Below are positions 1-7,992 of a stretch of 64,000 nt of DNA, one piece after another (the stretch's first letter is position 1; the number at the start of each line of letters is the position of its first letter). The notes beneath the pieces were generated by a model. That model was not told the origin of the DNA and searched no databases. It saw only the letters and a program-made list of their open reading frames with translations. The DNA is from Nocardiopsis_C rhodophaea. Lineage in GTDB: Bacteria > Actinomycetota > Actinomycetes > Streptosporangiales > Streptosporangiaceae. The translations under genes and the position numbers were made by a program. The stretch covers positions 79,161 to 143,160 of the forward strand of contig NZ_BAAAPC010000018.1 of assembly GCF_039530945.1 (NCBI RefSeq), read 5' to 3'.

Positions 1-633
1 GGTCGGCTCCCGCGTGGCCGCGACCTCGACCGTGAGGCCGAACCGGTCCAGCAGCTGCGGGCGCAGCTCGCCCTCCTCCGGGTTCATCGTGCCGACCAGC
101 AGGAACCGGGCGGCGTGCGCGACCGAGACGCCTTCGCGCTCGACGTGCGACCTGCCCATTGCCGCCGCGTCCAGCAGAAGGTCCACGAGGTGGTCGTGGA
201 GCAGGTTGACCTCGTCGACGTAGAGCACGCCGCGGTGGGCCGCGGCGAGCAGTCCCGGCTCGAAGGCCTTGACGCCCTCCGTGAGCGCCCGTTCGATGTC
301 GAGCGAGCCCACCAGGCGGTCCTCGCTCGCGCCGACCGGCAGCTCCACGAGGCGGGCGGAGCGCTCGGCGGGGACGGCGTCCTCCGGGTGCGGTCCGTCG
401 GGGCAGCGGGGGTCGGGGTCAGCGGGATCGCAGGCGAAGCGGCAGCCGTCGACGACGTCGAGGTCGGGCAGGAGCGTCGCGAGGGCGCGCACGACGGTCG
501 ATTTCGCGGTGCCCTTCTCGCCTCGGACCAGGACACCGCCGACCGCCGGGGACACGGCGTTGATCAGCAGCGCCAGTTTCAGGTCGTCCATGCCGACGAC
601 CGCGCTGAAGGGGTAGCGAGCGGAAGCGCTCAC
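1..633 (-). CDS. Cobalt/magnesium chelatase ATPase subunit, C-terminus off window
   Basis: AAA+ ATPase of the ChlI/BchI/CobS-like chelatase class, which powers metal insertion into a tetrapyrrole. Only the first 211 codons are present; the gene runs off the left edge. The GTG start gives VSASARYPFSAVVGMDDLK, followed by Walker A GEKGTAKST near residue 38, a cysteine-bearing insert (CRFACDP...RCPDG) typical of the family, VGSLDIERAL, Walker B VLYVDEVNLL and the sensor stretch GTMNPEEGELRPQLLDRFG. A cobalamin riboswitch lies directly upstream and cobN, cobQ and cobD are on the same strand nearby. Cobalt insertion for B12 is therefore the likely role, probably as a fused ChlID protein whose VWA half would lie outside the window (inference). 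Confidence 0.93.
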   Translation of the reverse strand, partial: MSASARYPFSAVVGMDDLKLALLINAVSPAVGGVLVRGEKGTAKSTVVRALATLLPDLDVVDGCRFACDPADPDPRCPDGPHPEDAVPAERSARLVELPVGASEDRLVGSLDIERALTEGVKAFEPGLLAAAHRGVLYVDEVNLLHDHLVDLLLDAAAMGRSHVEREGVSVAHAARFLLVGTMNPEEGELRPQLLDRFGLTVEVAATREPT

Positions 634-681
634 GCGGGTCAGTCCTTCCTCGGGAGTCCACGCCCATAGGGGTCGGTCCTG

Positions 682-840
682 GTGCCGAGCAGTGTCCTGG
701 CTCCCAGATCGCCGCGTCCCCGCCGCCTTCCCACCGGTCGTGTCCGGCAGTGGCGTTGGTCGCGGGTCCGCTCCCTGGTCACAGTGGCGGGACCGCCCCG
801 GATTCACACCGGGTTCCTGCGTGCGGCGGCAAACCCGCGC
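682..840 (-). promoter_or_regulatory. Cobalamin (B12) riboswitch upstream of the chelatase gene
   Basis: Read on the minus strand, the region contains GGAACCCGGTGTGAATCC, then CGGTCCCGCCACTGTGACCA, and near its 3' end the B12 box AGCCAGGACACTGCTCG. These are the conserved core blocks of the cobalamin riboswitch, in the right order. The aptamer ends about 50 nt before the chelatase GTG, so AdoCbl would repress chelatase expression. The 5' limit (P1 stem) is approximate. Confidence 0.9.
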
Positions 841-938
841 GGGGGCGCACCGCCGACGTCGGCACCGCCCACCAGAATGGCACACGCGGGTTGAGTGCCG
901 TCCCGGAGCCGGGCTTCCGGGCGCCCCTATCCAGAAAC

Positions 939-952
939 TGAAACCGGTTCTA
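939..952. promoter_or_regulatory. KstR-type palindrome TGAAACCGGTTCTA
   Basis: This 14-nt site fits TnnAACnnGTTnnA, the KstR-class TetR operator consensus as I remember it. It sits about 50 bp upstream of the LLM oxidoreductase start. The regulator is not identifiable here, so the assignment is by pattern only. Confidence 0.35.
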
Positions 953-999
953 CCATGCGCCCCAGACGCCGAATTCCTCCAGCGACCGACGGAGCACGC

Positions 1000-2019
1000 G
1001 TGACCACAGACCTGAAACTGGGAATCGCGGTGGGGTACTGGGGCGCCGCCTCCGATGACGCCACCGCGACGGTGCGGGCCGCCGAAGCCCTCGGATATGA
1101 CTCGGTGTGGACCGCCGAAGCCTACGGATCCGACGCGTTCACCCCGCTGACCTGGTACGGCGCCCGGACCGAACGGATCGGGCTGGGGACCGGGATCGTG
1201 CAGCTCTCCGCGCGCACCCCGGTCGCCACCGCCATGCACGCGCTGACCCTTGACCACCTCTCCGGCGGACGCCTGCGGCTCGGGATCGGGGTGTCCGGCC
1301 CGCAGGTGGTCGAGGGCTGGTACGGGCAGCCGTTCCCCCGCCCGCTGGAGCGGACCCGGGAATACCTGGACATCATGCGCCAGGTCTGGCACCGCGAGGC
1401 GCCGGTCACCTCCGACGGGCCGCACTACCCGCTGCCCTACCCCGGCGGCACCAGGCTGGGCAAGCCCCTCAAACCCATCACCCACCCCCTGCGCCCGGAC
1501 ATCCCCGTCTACCTGGGCGCCGAGGGACCGAAGAACGTCGCCCTGGCCGCCGAGATCGCCGATGGCTGGACGCCCCTCTTCTACCACCCGGAGATCAGCC
1601 CCCGCGTGTACGCCGACGCGCTCGCCGACGCGCCGGACGGCTTCGACATCGCCTGCACGGTCACCGTGCTCCCGCATGAGGACACCGCCGAAGCGCTGCG
1701 CACCGCCAAGATGCCCCTCGCCTTCTACATCGGCGGCATGGGCGCCCAGGAGGAGAACTTCCATCTCAACGTGTTCGTGCGGATGGGGTTCGCCGAAGCC
1801 GCGTACAAGGTGCAGGAGCTGTTCTTGGCCGGGCGCCGCGAGGAGGCCATCGACGCCGTCCCCGACGAGCTGGCCGACGGCCTCTCCCTGGTCGGCCCGC
1901 TGCCGCGCATCGCCGAGCGCCTCCAGGCGTGGCGCGACAGCCCCGTCACCACCCTCCTCGTCGCCGGGGTGCGCGACGAACCCGGCCTGCGTGCCCTGCG
2001 CGACATGGTGCTCGGTTGA
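1000..2019 (+). CDS. LLM-class F420/flavin-dependent oxidoreductase
   Basis: Luciferase-like TIM-barrel oxidoreductase of 339 aa, probably using F420H2 or reduced flavin; the substrate is unknown. Family signatures are the N-terminal LGIAVGYWG strand, AAEALGYDSVWTAEAYGSDAFTPL, RTERIGLGTGIVQLSARTP, LDHLSGGRLRLGIGVSGPQVVEGWYG and YLGAEGPKNVALAAEIADGW. I start at the GTG preceded by GGAG, because the 35 residues encoded upstream are unlike the family. The gene stands alone. A KstR-like palindrome precedes it and an IS605-type right end abuts its stop codon, so its last residues may derive from the insertion. Confidence 0.88.
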   Translation: MTTDLKLGIAVGYWGAASDDATATVRAAEALGYDSVWTAEAYGSDAFTPLTWYGARTERIGLGTGIVQLSARTPVATAMHALTLDHLSGGRLRLGIGVSGPQVVEGWYGQPFPRPLERTREYLDIMRQVWHREAPVTSDGPHYPLPYPGGTRLGKPLKPITHPLRPDIPVYLGAEGPKNVALAAEIADGWTPLFYHPEISPRVYADALADAPDGFDIACTVTVLPHEDTAEALRTAKMPLAFYIGGMGAQEENFHLNVFVRMGFAEAAYKVQELFLAGRREEAIDAVPDELADGLSLVGPLPRIAERLQAWRDSPVTTLLVAGVRDEPGLRALRDMVLG

Positions 2020-2080
2020 CTGCTCCCCCGCCTGAAGGCGGGGGATTCCCGCCTTCATAGCCTAGGTGGGGATCCATGGC
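2020..2080 (-). mobile_element. IS200/IS605-type right end with terminal hairpin (omega-RNA 3' end candidate)
   Basis: Immediately after the tnpB remnant comes a perfect 8-bp GC stem with a TGAA loop (CCCCCGCC/GGCGGGGG, 2025-2044). On the minus strand it is preceded by GGGAATC and followed by AGCAGTCAAC. This layout matches right ends of TnpB-carrying IS elements, where the hairpin forms the 3' scaffold of the omega RNA. The same hairpin could terminate the rightward LLM transcript. Confidence 0.6.
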
Positions 2081-2640
2081 TCAGGCAGCCAGGTCAGGCA
2101 GCGCCTGACCTGGTCTCACACCCTCAACACCATCCGGGTTCCAACCTGCCCGGATCAGCATGACCCGCGCGGAGTTCTTGTCCCTCGGGGACACCACACC
2201 GCACGCGCTACACGCGTAGGTTCGCTCGGAAAGCAGAAGTGCGTGCTTGGCTCTCGCTCCGCACCATGCGCAATCCATCGTGGTGTGCGCGGGATGAAGT
2301 GGTGTGCGCGGGATGCACCAGGCGCACATCGCGCCCGTGCTTGCGGCCCATCTCCACCAGGGCCTTCTTGGTCGCGCTGATCGCGGCGTCCGCCGCTTTG
2401 CGCGCCATGGTCGACGTGGCCAGGAACCTGGGCCGGAAATCCTCTACCGCCACCCGGTCGTGGTCGCGCACTACGGCCTTGGCCCACGTGCGGCCGGTGT
2501 CGGTGCGCTGCCGCGCGACCTTCTTTTGCAGTCTGGCCGATTGCCGTTGGGCTTTTCGGTATCCCCTGGTCTGGGATTTCCCCCGGGGTTGGCGGCGCCG
2601 CGCCATCATCCGCTGATACCGGGCAAGCTTCGCCGCCGCG
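2081..2640 (-). pseudogene. tnpB: Truncated, frameshifted IS605-family tnpB (OrfB)
   Basis: Remnant of the RNA-guided nuclease TnpB. The reading starts in the middle of the protein (KLARYQRMMARRR), continues through VAVEDFRPRFLA and KKALVEMGRKHGRDVRLVHPAHTT, then breaks. A 19-bp tandem duplication (2281-2299 repeated from 2300) shifts the frame. The other frame carries on with the zinc ribbon CAWCG...CSACG, the RuvC-III residues RDKNSARV and the natural C-terminus. The N-terminal half is absent at a junction near 2640, where a transporter fragment begins. It is not functional as it stands. Confidence 0.85.
2281..2315. repeat. 19-bp tandem duplication inside tnpB
   Basis: The unit TGGTGTGCGCGGGATGAAG at 2281 is followed by a second TGGTGTGCGCGGGATG at 2300. 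Removing one 19-bp unit restores an uninterrupted tnpB frame through HPAHTTMDCAWCG, so this is the inactivating slippage event. Confidence 0.85.
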
Positions 2641-2900
2641 CCCCAGCCGGTCGCGCCATCGGGGCGGCGGCGCTCGTCCTCAGCGCCGGGCTGGCCGTGC
2701 TCTACCTGCCCGGTATGCCGGCGGCGCTGGTCTGGCCGTACGAGTGGGCGATCGTCGGGGCGTGGTGGCTGGCGGGCGCGGTCTTCCTGTGGCGGCTCCC
2801 CCGCGTCAGTCCCGGCGCCGATGCCGAGGAGCGGCTCATCGCCGCTGTGGCGCGCGACCGGCGCCACCAGGGTTCCGCGGGTTCGGACACCGGCGGCTGA
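2641..2900 (+). pseudogene. C-terminal remnant of a membrane transporter (APC-permease-like)
   Basis: An open frame here encodes two hydrophobic helices (GAAALVLSAGLAVLYLPG and WAIVGAWWLAGAVFLW) and a charged tail ending RDRRHQGSAGSDTGG. The composition and WPYEWAIVGAWW pattern resemble the last two helices of actinobacterial amino-acid (APC superfamily) permeases. There is no start codon or Shine-Dalgarno at its 5' edge, and that edge coincides with the point where tnpB is cut. I interpret it as the surviving 3' end of a permease truncated by an IS-mediated deletion. The family assignment is tentative. Confidence 0.45.
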
Positions 2901-2924
2901 GCGGGCTCTTGGCGTCGGCGCGGG

Positions 2925-3194
2925 TCAATCCCAGACCCGCGCCAGCAGCCACTGGCCGCTGTCGGAGTCGTGCCGGAGCTCATAGACGCCCGGACCGCGA
3001 CCGGATCCCGCCTCCACGCGCCAGAACGTGCGCCGGGGCAGCCGATCGCGCGCCCCGGCCGCCCAGTCGGTACGCAGGGTGACCCAGTGGTCGATGATCC
3101 GCCGCACCGTGTAGATCCGCCGTTCCCAGGTGAAGCGCTGCGGCCGCCCCTCCCGCTCGACCACCGTGATGGGCACACCGTAGACACGTGCCAC
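2925..3194 (-). CDS. DUF6504 family protein under an SOS box
   Basis: Basic 89-aa protein beginning VARVYGVPITVVEREGRPQRFTWERRIYTVRRIIDHW and ending VYELRHDSDSGQWLLARVWD, the pattern of actinobacterial DUF6504. The GTG start is chosen because ARVYG is the usual family N-terminus and a GGGGAG motif precedes it. In many actinobacteria I recall this gene beside imuB/dnaE2 mutasome genes; none are here. A LexA-type box and a TAGGAT -10 element lie upstream, consistent with DNA-damage induction. The molecular function is unknown. Confidence 0.75.
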   Translation of the reverse strand: MARVYGVPITVVEREGRPQRFTWERRIYTVRRIIDHWVTLRTDWAAGARDRLPRRTFWRVEAGSGRGPGVYELRHDSDSGQWLLARVWD

Positions 3195-3275
3195 CGGGCC
3201 ACTCCCCTCATCGCGTGCGCGCCCGCACCGGCGGCGCGCGAATGCCGTCGGCCCGCGGGGAAGAGCAGGCACTCA

Positions 3276-3298
3276 TTCGAACTGGTGTTCTAATCCTA
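3276..3298 (-). promoter_or_regulatory. SOS (LexA) box overlapping a promoter
   Basis: TTCGAACTGGTGTTCTA contains CGAAC-N4-GTTC (3278-3290), the actinobacterial LexA box form. On the minus strand a canonical -10 TAGGAT occupies 3298-3293, immediately upstream of the box, so LexA would cover the start point of the leftward DUF6504 transcript. Confidence 0.65.
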
Positions 3299-3468
3299 TC
3301 GAGGTCGGCTACTGACCGGAACCGCGGAGGGCGCGATGCGTGTCTAAAATCTGCGACACCCCCGTCACAGCGGAGGTCGCCCCGGCGACCGCACTCGCGC
3401 GACGCCCGCATCGCGTCGGTACGCTATGAGTCGCGAACCCCCGTGAGCCATAAAGGAAAACCACAACT

Positions 3469-5742
3469 GTGACGTCGAACGAGCACGAGCGCGCCAAACC
3501 CCTCCGCACCGGCGACCCCCACGAGCTCGGGGACTACCGCATCGTGGGACGACTCGGCCGCGGCGGCATGGGCACCGTCTACCTCGCCAAAGACGCCTCT
3601 GAGCGACTCGTCGCGGTCAAGCTCATCCACCCCGACCTCACCGACGACGAGGACTTCCGCCGCCGCTTCGCCCGCGAGGTGCAGTCGGCACGCCGGGTCG
3701 CGCGCTTCTCGACCGCCGGCGTCATCGACGCGGAGCTGGAGAGCGACCCGCTCTACATCGTCTCGGAGTACGTTCCCGGACCTAACCTCTCCGAGGCGGT
3801 CACCACCGAGGGCCCCATGCATGGCGGGACCCTGGAGAGCCTGGCCATGGGGGTGGCGGCCGCGCTGACCGCGATCCACGGCGCCGGGGTGATCCACCGC
3901 GACCTCAAACCCGCCAACGTCCTGCTGTCGACGGTGGGGCCGAAGGTGATCGACTTCGGCATCGCCCGCGCCATGGACGACGACGGCTCGGTGACCCGGT
4001 CCAGCCAGCTCATGGGGACCCCCGCCTACCTCGCTCCCGAACTCGTCACGGGCGGGGAGATCACCGCGGCCTCCGACATCTTCTCCTGGGGCTGCCTGAT
4101 CGCCTTCGCCGGAACCGGCAGAGCCCCCTTCGACGCGCAGAGCGTCCCGGCGGTGCTCCACCTCATCAGCTCGGCACCCCCGAACCTGGAGGGGCTGGAC
4201 CCGAGCCTGGAGGAGGTGGTCCGCCAGGCGCTGGAGAAGGATCCGGCGCACCGGCCCACCGCCCAGCAGCTGCTCAACCACCTGGTCGGGCAGGAGAACC
4301 CCACCGAGTCCGTTGTCGACCGGACCGTGGTGCGCTCGTGGACGCCGCCGTCCACCCCGCGCCCGGACGGCGCGGCGGCGGGTGCCGCGGGGATCGCCGG
4401 AGCCACCGCTGGTGCGGCCGCCGCCAACGGCCAACTCGACGCCGAAACCACCGCCCACGCGCCCGCCCCGGCCGAGGCGCCGCCCGAGGGGGCGTCGGGC
4501 CCGACAGCGGCGATGCACCCGACCAACGACCAAGCCGTCCGCGCCATGCCGACCGAGGCCGGGCAGCAGCCCCCGGCCCATCCCTCCGGGCCCTACGCCT
4601 CGGCCCACGGACAGGTCGCGTCCGGTCCGCAGCAGCCGCCCTACGGCCCGCCACCCTCCGAGGCGCCCGTCCCCGGCCCGCCGCCCGGACCGGGATTCGG
4701 CGCACAGCAGCCCTATGGTCCGCCGTCGGGTCCGCAGGCGCCGTCCTACGGCACGCCGCCGCAGCCGGGCGCTCAGCCGGTGGGCGCCCAACCTCCCGGG
4801 TACCCCTCCCCCGGCATGCAGTCGCCGCCCTACGGGCAGCAGTCGTACGCCCCGATGGGGCCGGGCGGTCCCGGCGGCCCGAGCGGGCCGGGGCAGCCGC
4901 CGACCGGCGCGAACCCCTCGGCCTCGCCCGCTCCCGCGCCCGGCGGGAGCCGGAAGAAGAAAATGATGACGATCGGCGGGGGCGTCGGCGCCGCGGTCCT
5001 GCTAATGACCAGCGGCATCGTCGGCTCCTACCTGCTCAGCGGCCCGGAGTTCCCGACCGGGACGAACATCTACACCGACGAGTTCGGCAGCAGCGACTCC
5101 GGCTGGAAGACCGACGACAGCGACGTCCCCTTCGACGCGGGCGAGCACCGCCGCGGCTACACCGACGACGGCCAGTACGCGCTGCGCGCCACCACGGACG
5201 ACACGCTCACCCGGGCGATCTCGGGTTTTCCCGGGGACTACCCCGAGCAGCTCGCTATCAGCGTCGACACCAGCGTGCAGAACGGCCCCGCCTACGGCGA
5301 GACCGAGGTGTACTGCTTCTACAACAACGACGATGACACCCGGTACTCGGTCACCGTCCGCTTCGACGGCAGCGAGGCGCGGATCCGGCGCATCGGCGGC
5401 GAGGCGGGCATCTCCACCCTCGAACAGGTCACCGAAGGCGTCCCCGGGTATGAGGTGGCTGAGGACGGTCAGGACGACGCCGAGAAGCCGGTCAACACCC
5501 TGCAGGTGACCTGCGAGCGGCAGGAGGAGGAGACCGGCGGCACGACCGAGAAGAGTATCGCCGTCCGCCTGTGGGTCAACGGCTCGCACGTGATGGACGC
5601 CGTCGACACACAGCCGATCCAGAACGGCGTCACCGGCCTGGGCGTGGCCCGCGAGGGCGGGGGCAGCGGCGGCGACGCCATCGTGTACTTCGACAACTTC
5701 CGCATGAACAAACTGGAGCCGGAGGCGGAGGCCACGGAGTAG
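3469..5742 (+). CDS. Transmembrane serine/threonine protein kinase
   Basis: PknB-class eukaryotic-like kinase of 757 aa. The kinase domain spans about residues 20-275: glycine loop GRGGMGTVY (30-38), VAVK (lysine 51), the catalytic loop HRDLKPAN (143-150), DFG (162-164) and GTPAYLAPE (183-191). A long Ala/Pro/Gly/Gln-rich linker follows, then a basic stop-transfer RKKK and one membrane helix around 500-524. The ~230-residue outside domain (IYTDEFGSSDSGW...AIVYFDNFRMNKL) resembles a concanavalin/laminin-G-like sensor, without PASTA repeats. The GTG start follows AAAGGAAAA. It is monocistronic and ends at a GC hairpin. Confidence 0.93.
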   Translation: MTSNEHERAKPLRTGDPHELGDYRIVGRLGRGGMGTVYLAKDASERLVAVKLIHPDLTDDEDFRRRFAREVQSARRVARFSTAGVIDAELESDPLYIVSEYVPGPNLSEAVTTEGPMHGGTLESLAMGVAAALTAIHGAGVIHRDLKPANVLLSTVGPKVIDFGIARAMDDDGSVTRSSQLMGTPAYLAPELVTGGEITAASDIFSWGCLIAFAGTGRAPFDAQSVPAVLHLISSAPPNLEGLDPSLEEVVRQALEKDPAHRPTAQQLLNHLVGQENPTESVVDRTVVRSWTPPSTPRPDGAAAGAAGIAGATAGAAAANGQLDAETTAHAPAPAEAPPEGASGPTAAMHPTNDQAVRAMPTEAGQQPPAHPSGPYASAHGQVASGPQQPPYGPPPSEAPVPGPPPGPGFGAQQPYGPPSGPQAPSYGTPPQPGAQPVGAQPPGYPSPGMQSPPYGQQSYAPMGPGGPGGPSGPGQPPTGANPSASPAPAPGGSRKKKMMTIGGGVGAAVLLMTSGIVGSYLLSGPEFPTGTNIYTDEFGSSDSGWKTDDSDVPFDAGEHRRGYTDDGQYALRATTDDTLTRAISGFPGDYPEQLAISVDTSVQNGPAYGETEVYCFYNNDDDTRYSVTVRFDGSEARIRRIGGEAGISTLEQVTEGVPGYEVAEDGQDDAEKPVNTLQVTCERQEEETGGTTEKSIAVRLWVNGSHVMDAVDTQPIQNGVTGLGVAREGGGSGGDAIVYFDNFRMNKLEPEAEATE

Positions 5743-5748
5743 GCGGAG

Positions 5749-5770
5749 CCGGGCGCGGTCGCGCGCCCGG
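5749..5770 (+). terminator. GC hairpin after the kinase gene
   Basis: CCGGGCGCG-gtcg-CGCGCCCGG is a perfect 9-bp stem with a tetraloop starting 7 nt after the kinase stop. There is no long U-tract, as is usual in actinobacteria. Confidence 0.5.
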
Positions 5771-5836
5771 GGTTACCCGTCCGCTTCGACGGCACCCGCG
5801 GCCGAGGCCCGAACACCACTGAGGAGCGTGTTGAGT

Positions 5837-6805
5837 ATGCGTGCCATCGTCATCGAGCAGCCGGGTGGGCCCGAGGTCCTGCAGCCGCGTGAGGTCGCGG
5901 ACCCCCGCCCCGGTCCCGGCCAGGTGGTGGTCGACGTCGAGGCCGCCGGGGTCAACTTCATCGACATCTACCAGCGCACCGGCGTCTACCCGGTGCCCAC
6001 GCCCTACACCCCGGGCCTGGAGGGGGCCGGAACGGTGTCCGCGGTCGGGGCGGGCGTGACCGACTTGGCCGAGGGGCAGCGTGTCGCGTGGGTGTCGGCG
6101 CCCGGCGGCTATGCCGAGCGCGCGGCCGTCCCCGTGGAGCGGGTCGTGCCGGTCCCGGACGGCGTCGCCACCGAGCAGGCCGCCGCGGTGATGCTCCAGG
6201 GCCTGACCGCGCACTATCTGACCCACGCGACCTACCCCGTGCGTTCGGGCGACACCGTGCTGGTGCACGCCGCGGCCGGGGGCACCGGGCTGCTGCTGGT
6301 GCAGCTGGCCAAGGCGCGCGGCGCCCGCGTCATCGGAACGGTGTCCACCGAGGCCAAGGAGCGACAGGCCCGCGCGGCCGGGGCCGACGAGATCATCCGC
6401 TACACCGAGGTCGACGACGTGGCCGCCGCCGTGCGCGAGCTGACCGCCGGAGCGGGCGTGGCGGCCGTCTTCGACGGCGTGGGCGCCGACACCTTCGACG
6501 CCAGCCTCGCCTCCCTGCGGCGCCGCGGTGTGCTGGCGCTGTTCGGGCAGTCCAGCGGGGTGGTGCCGCCGGTCGACCCGCAGCGCCTGAACAGCGCCGG
6601 GTCGGTCTTCCTGGCCCGGCCGAACCTCGCCGACCACATCGTGGACCGCGCCGAACTGCTGGAGCGGGCCGACGACATCCTCGGGCTTGTGGCGGCCGGG
6701 AAGCTGCGGGTGGAGATCAGCGGCCGCTACCCGCTGCCCGATGCCGCACGGGCCCACGACGACCTGGCAGCCCGCCGCACCACCGGCAAGCTGCTGCTGG
6801 TCTGA
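5837..6805 (+). CDS. NADPH:quinone oxidoreductase, zinc-free MDR family
   Basis: Quinone reductase of the zeta-crystallin/QOR branch of the medium-chain dehydrogenase superfamily, 322 aa, soluble. An N-terminal GroES-like fold (MRAIVIEQPGGPEVLQPREV; AAGVNFIDIYQRTGVYP; PYTPGLEGAGTVSAVG) precedes a Rossmann domain with VLVHAAAGGTGLLLVQLAKARGARVIGTVST, where the AAAGGTG turn binds NADPH. Zinc ligands are absent, as expected. The ATG at 5837 lies 10 nt after GAGGAG; GTG and TTG codons just upstream crowd the Shine-Dalgarno. The gene stands alone between the kinase and the convergent SPFH gene. Confidence 0.9.
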   Translation: MRAIVIEQPGGPEVLQPREVADPRPGPGQVVVDVEAAGVNFIDIYQRTGVYPVPTPYTPGLEGAGTVSAVGAGVTDLAEGQRVAWVSAPGGYAERAAVPVERVVPVPDGVATEQAAAVMLQGLTAHYLTHATYPVRSGDTVLVHAAAGGTGLLLVQLAKARGARVIGTVSTEAKERQARAAGADEIIRYTEVDDVAAAVRELTAGAGVAAVFDGVGADTFDASLASLRRRGVLALFGQSSGVVPPVDPQRLNSAGSVFLARPNLADHIVDRAELLERADDILGLVAAGKLRVEISGRYPLPDAARAHDDLAARRTTGKLLLV

Positions 6806-6809
6806 GGGC

Positions 6810-7919
6810 TCACTCTCCTTCTTCGGAGCGCTGCCCGGGCAGTTTCTGTCCCGGCGTGCCGGCGGCGGCCGCCGCCTCCTTGCGCGCGTTGGCGACCGCC
6901 TGGGCGGCGCTCTCCGCCGCCTCGACCGCGGCCTGGGCCGCCGCCGGGCGGGGGCGCGGCTCGCCCTCGGTGATCCGCCGGGCCTCGCCTTCCTCCACCC
7001 CGGCGGTTTCGGACGGGGCCTCATGTTCACCGGCGGGACGCGCACCCTCTGCGGTGTCTCCGGCGAAGGCCTTGGTGACGTTCTGCACCGCCTGCGTCAG
7101 CTCGCCGGGGATGACCCAGAAGGTGTTGCCCTCGCCCTGGGCCAGGTGCGGCAGCGTCTCCAGGTACTTGTAGGCGAGCAGCTTGGAGTCGGCGTCGTTG
7201 GCGTGCACGGCCTGGAAGACGCGCTCCACCGCCTGGGCCTCGCCGTCGGCGCGCAGGATCCGGGCCTGCTGGTCGCCCTGGGCCTCCAGAATGGCCTGCT
7301 GGCGGGCGCCCTCCGCGGTCAGGATGCGGGACTGCCGCTCGCCCTCGGCGTGCAGGATCACGGCGCGCTTGTCGCGCTCGGCCCGCATCTGCTTCTCCAT
7401 CGCCTCCTTGATCGTCGGCGGCGGGTCGATGGCCTTGATCTCGACGCGGTTGGCGCGGATCCCCCACTTCCCGGTGGCGTCGTCAAGCACACCGCGCAGC
7501 CGCGAGTTGATGGTCTCGCGGGAGGTCAGGGTCTGTTCCAGGTCCATGCCGCCGATCACGTTGCGCAGCGTGGTGACCGTGAGCTGGTCGATGGCCTGGA
7601 GGTAGTTCGCCACCTCATAGGCGGCGGCGCGGGGGTCGGTGATCTGGTAGTAGAGCACGGTGTCGATGTTGACGACCAGGTTGTCCTCGGTGATCACGGG
7701 CTGCGGCCGCGACGAGAACACCTGCTCGCGCAGGTCGTACTTGGTGTTGACGCGGTCGACGCCCGGGATGATGAAGTTCAGGCCGGGTTGGAGCGTCCGC
7801 AGGTAGCGGCCGAATCTCTCGATGTTGTAGGCGCGTGCCTGCGGCACGATCCGCACCGTGGAGACGACCAGGAGGACGGCGATGACCGCGAGAACGATGA
7901 ACAGAATGTCGAGCCCCAT
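6810..7919 (-). CDS. SPFH/band-7 (stomatin-like) membrane protein
   Basis: Stomatin/slipin-type scaffold of 369 aa. An N-terminal anchor MGLDILFIVLAVIAVLLVV is followed by the band-7 domain: IVPQARAYNIERFGRYLRTLQPGLNFIIPGVDRV, VNIDTVLYYQITDPRAAAYEVANY, LRNVIGGMDLEQTLTSRETIN and WGIRANRVEIKAIDPP. A long Ala/Glu/Lys/Arg helical region (MEKQMRAERDKRAVILHAEGERQ) follows, then a low-complexity tail. Its start has GGAGATCACAAATG. It lies 73 bp downstream of nfeD on the same strand; the slipin-NfeD pair is a known operon partnership thought to organise membrane microdomains or proteolysis. Confidence 0.93.
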   Translation of the reverse strand: MGLDILFIVLAVIAVLLVVSTVRIVPQARAYNIERFGRYLRTLQPGLNFIIPGVDRVNTKYDLREQVFSSRPQPVITEDNLVVNIDTVLYYQITDPRAAAYEVANYLQAIDQLTVTTLRNVIGGMDLEQTLTSRETINSRLRGVLDDATGKWGIRANRVEIKAIDPPPTIKEAMEKQMRAERDKRAVILHAEGERQSRILTAEGARQQAILEAQGDQQARILRADGEAQAVERVFQAVHANDADSKLLAYKYLETLPHLAQGEGNTFWVIPGELTQAVQNVTKAFAGDTAEGARPAGEHEAPSETAGVEEGEARRITEGEPRPRPAAAQAAVEAAESAAQAVANARKEAAAAAGTPGQKLPGQRSEEGE

Positions 7920-7992
7920 TTGTGATCTCCTGCCTGCCGAATGATTCGGATGTCGGAGGACGAGGCGGTGGTGACGCCCGCGTCGGCGGGTG

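Noticed and set aside
3424..4791. 455-codon open frame on the minus strand opposite the kinase gene
   Set aside because: It is the complement of the kinase frame; composition is Arg/Gly/Val-rich without motifs, as expected from GC-rich antisense frames.
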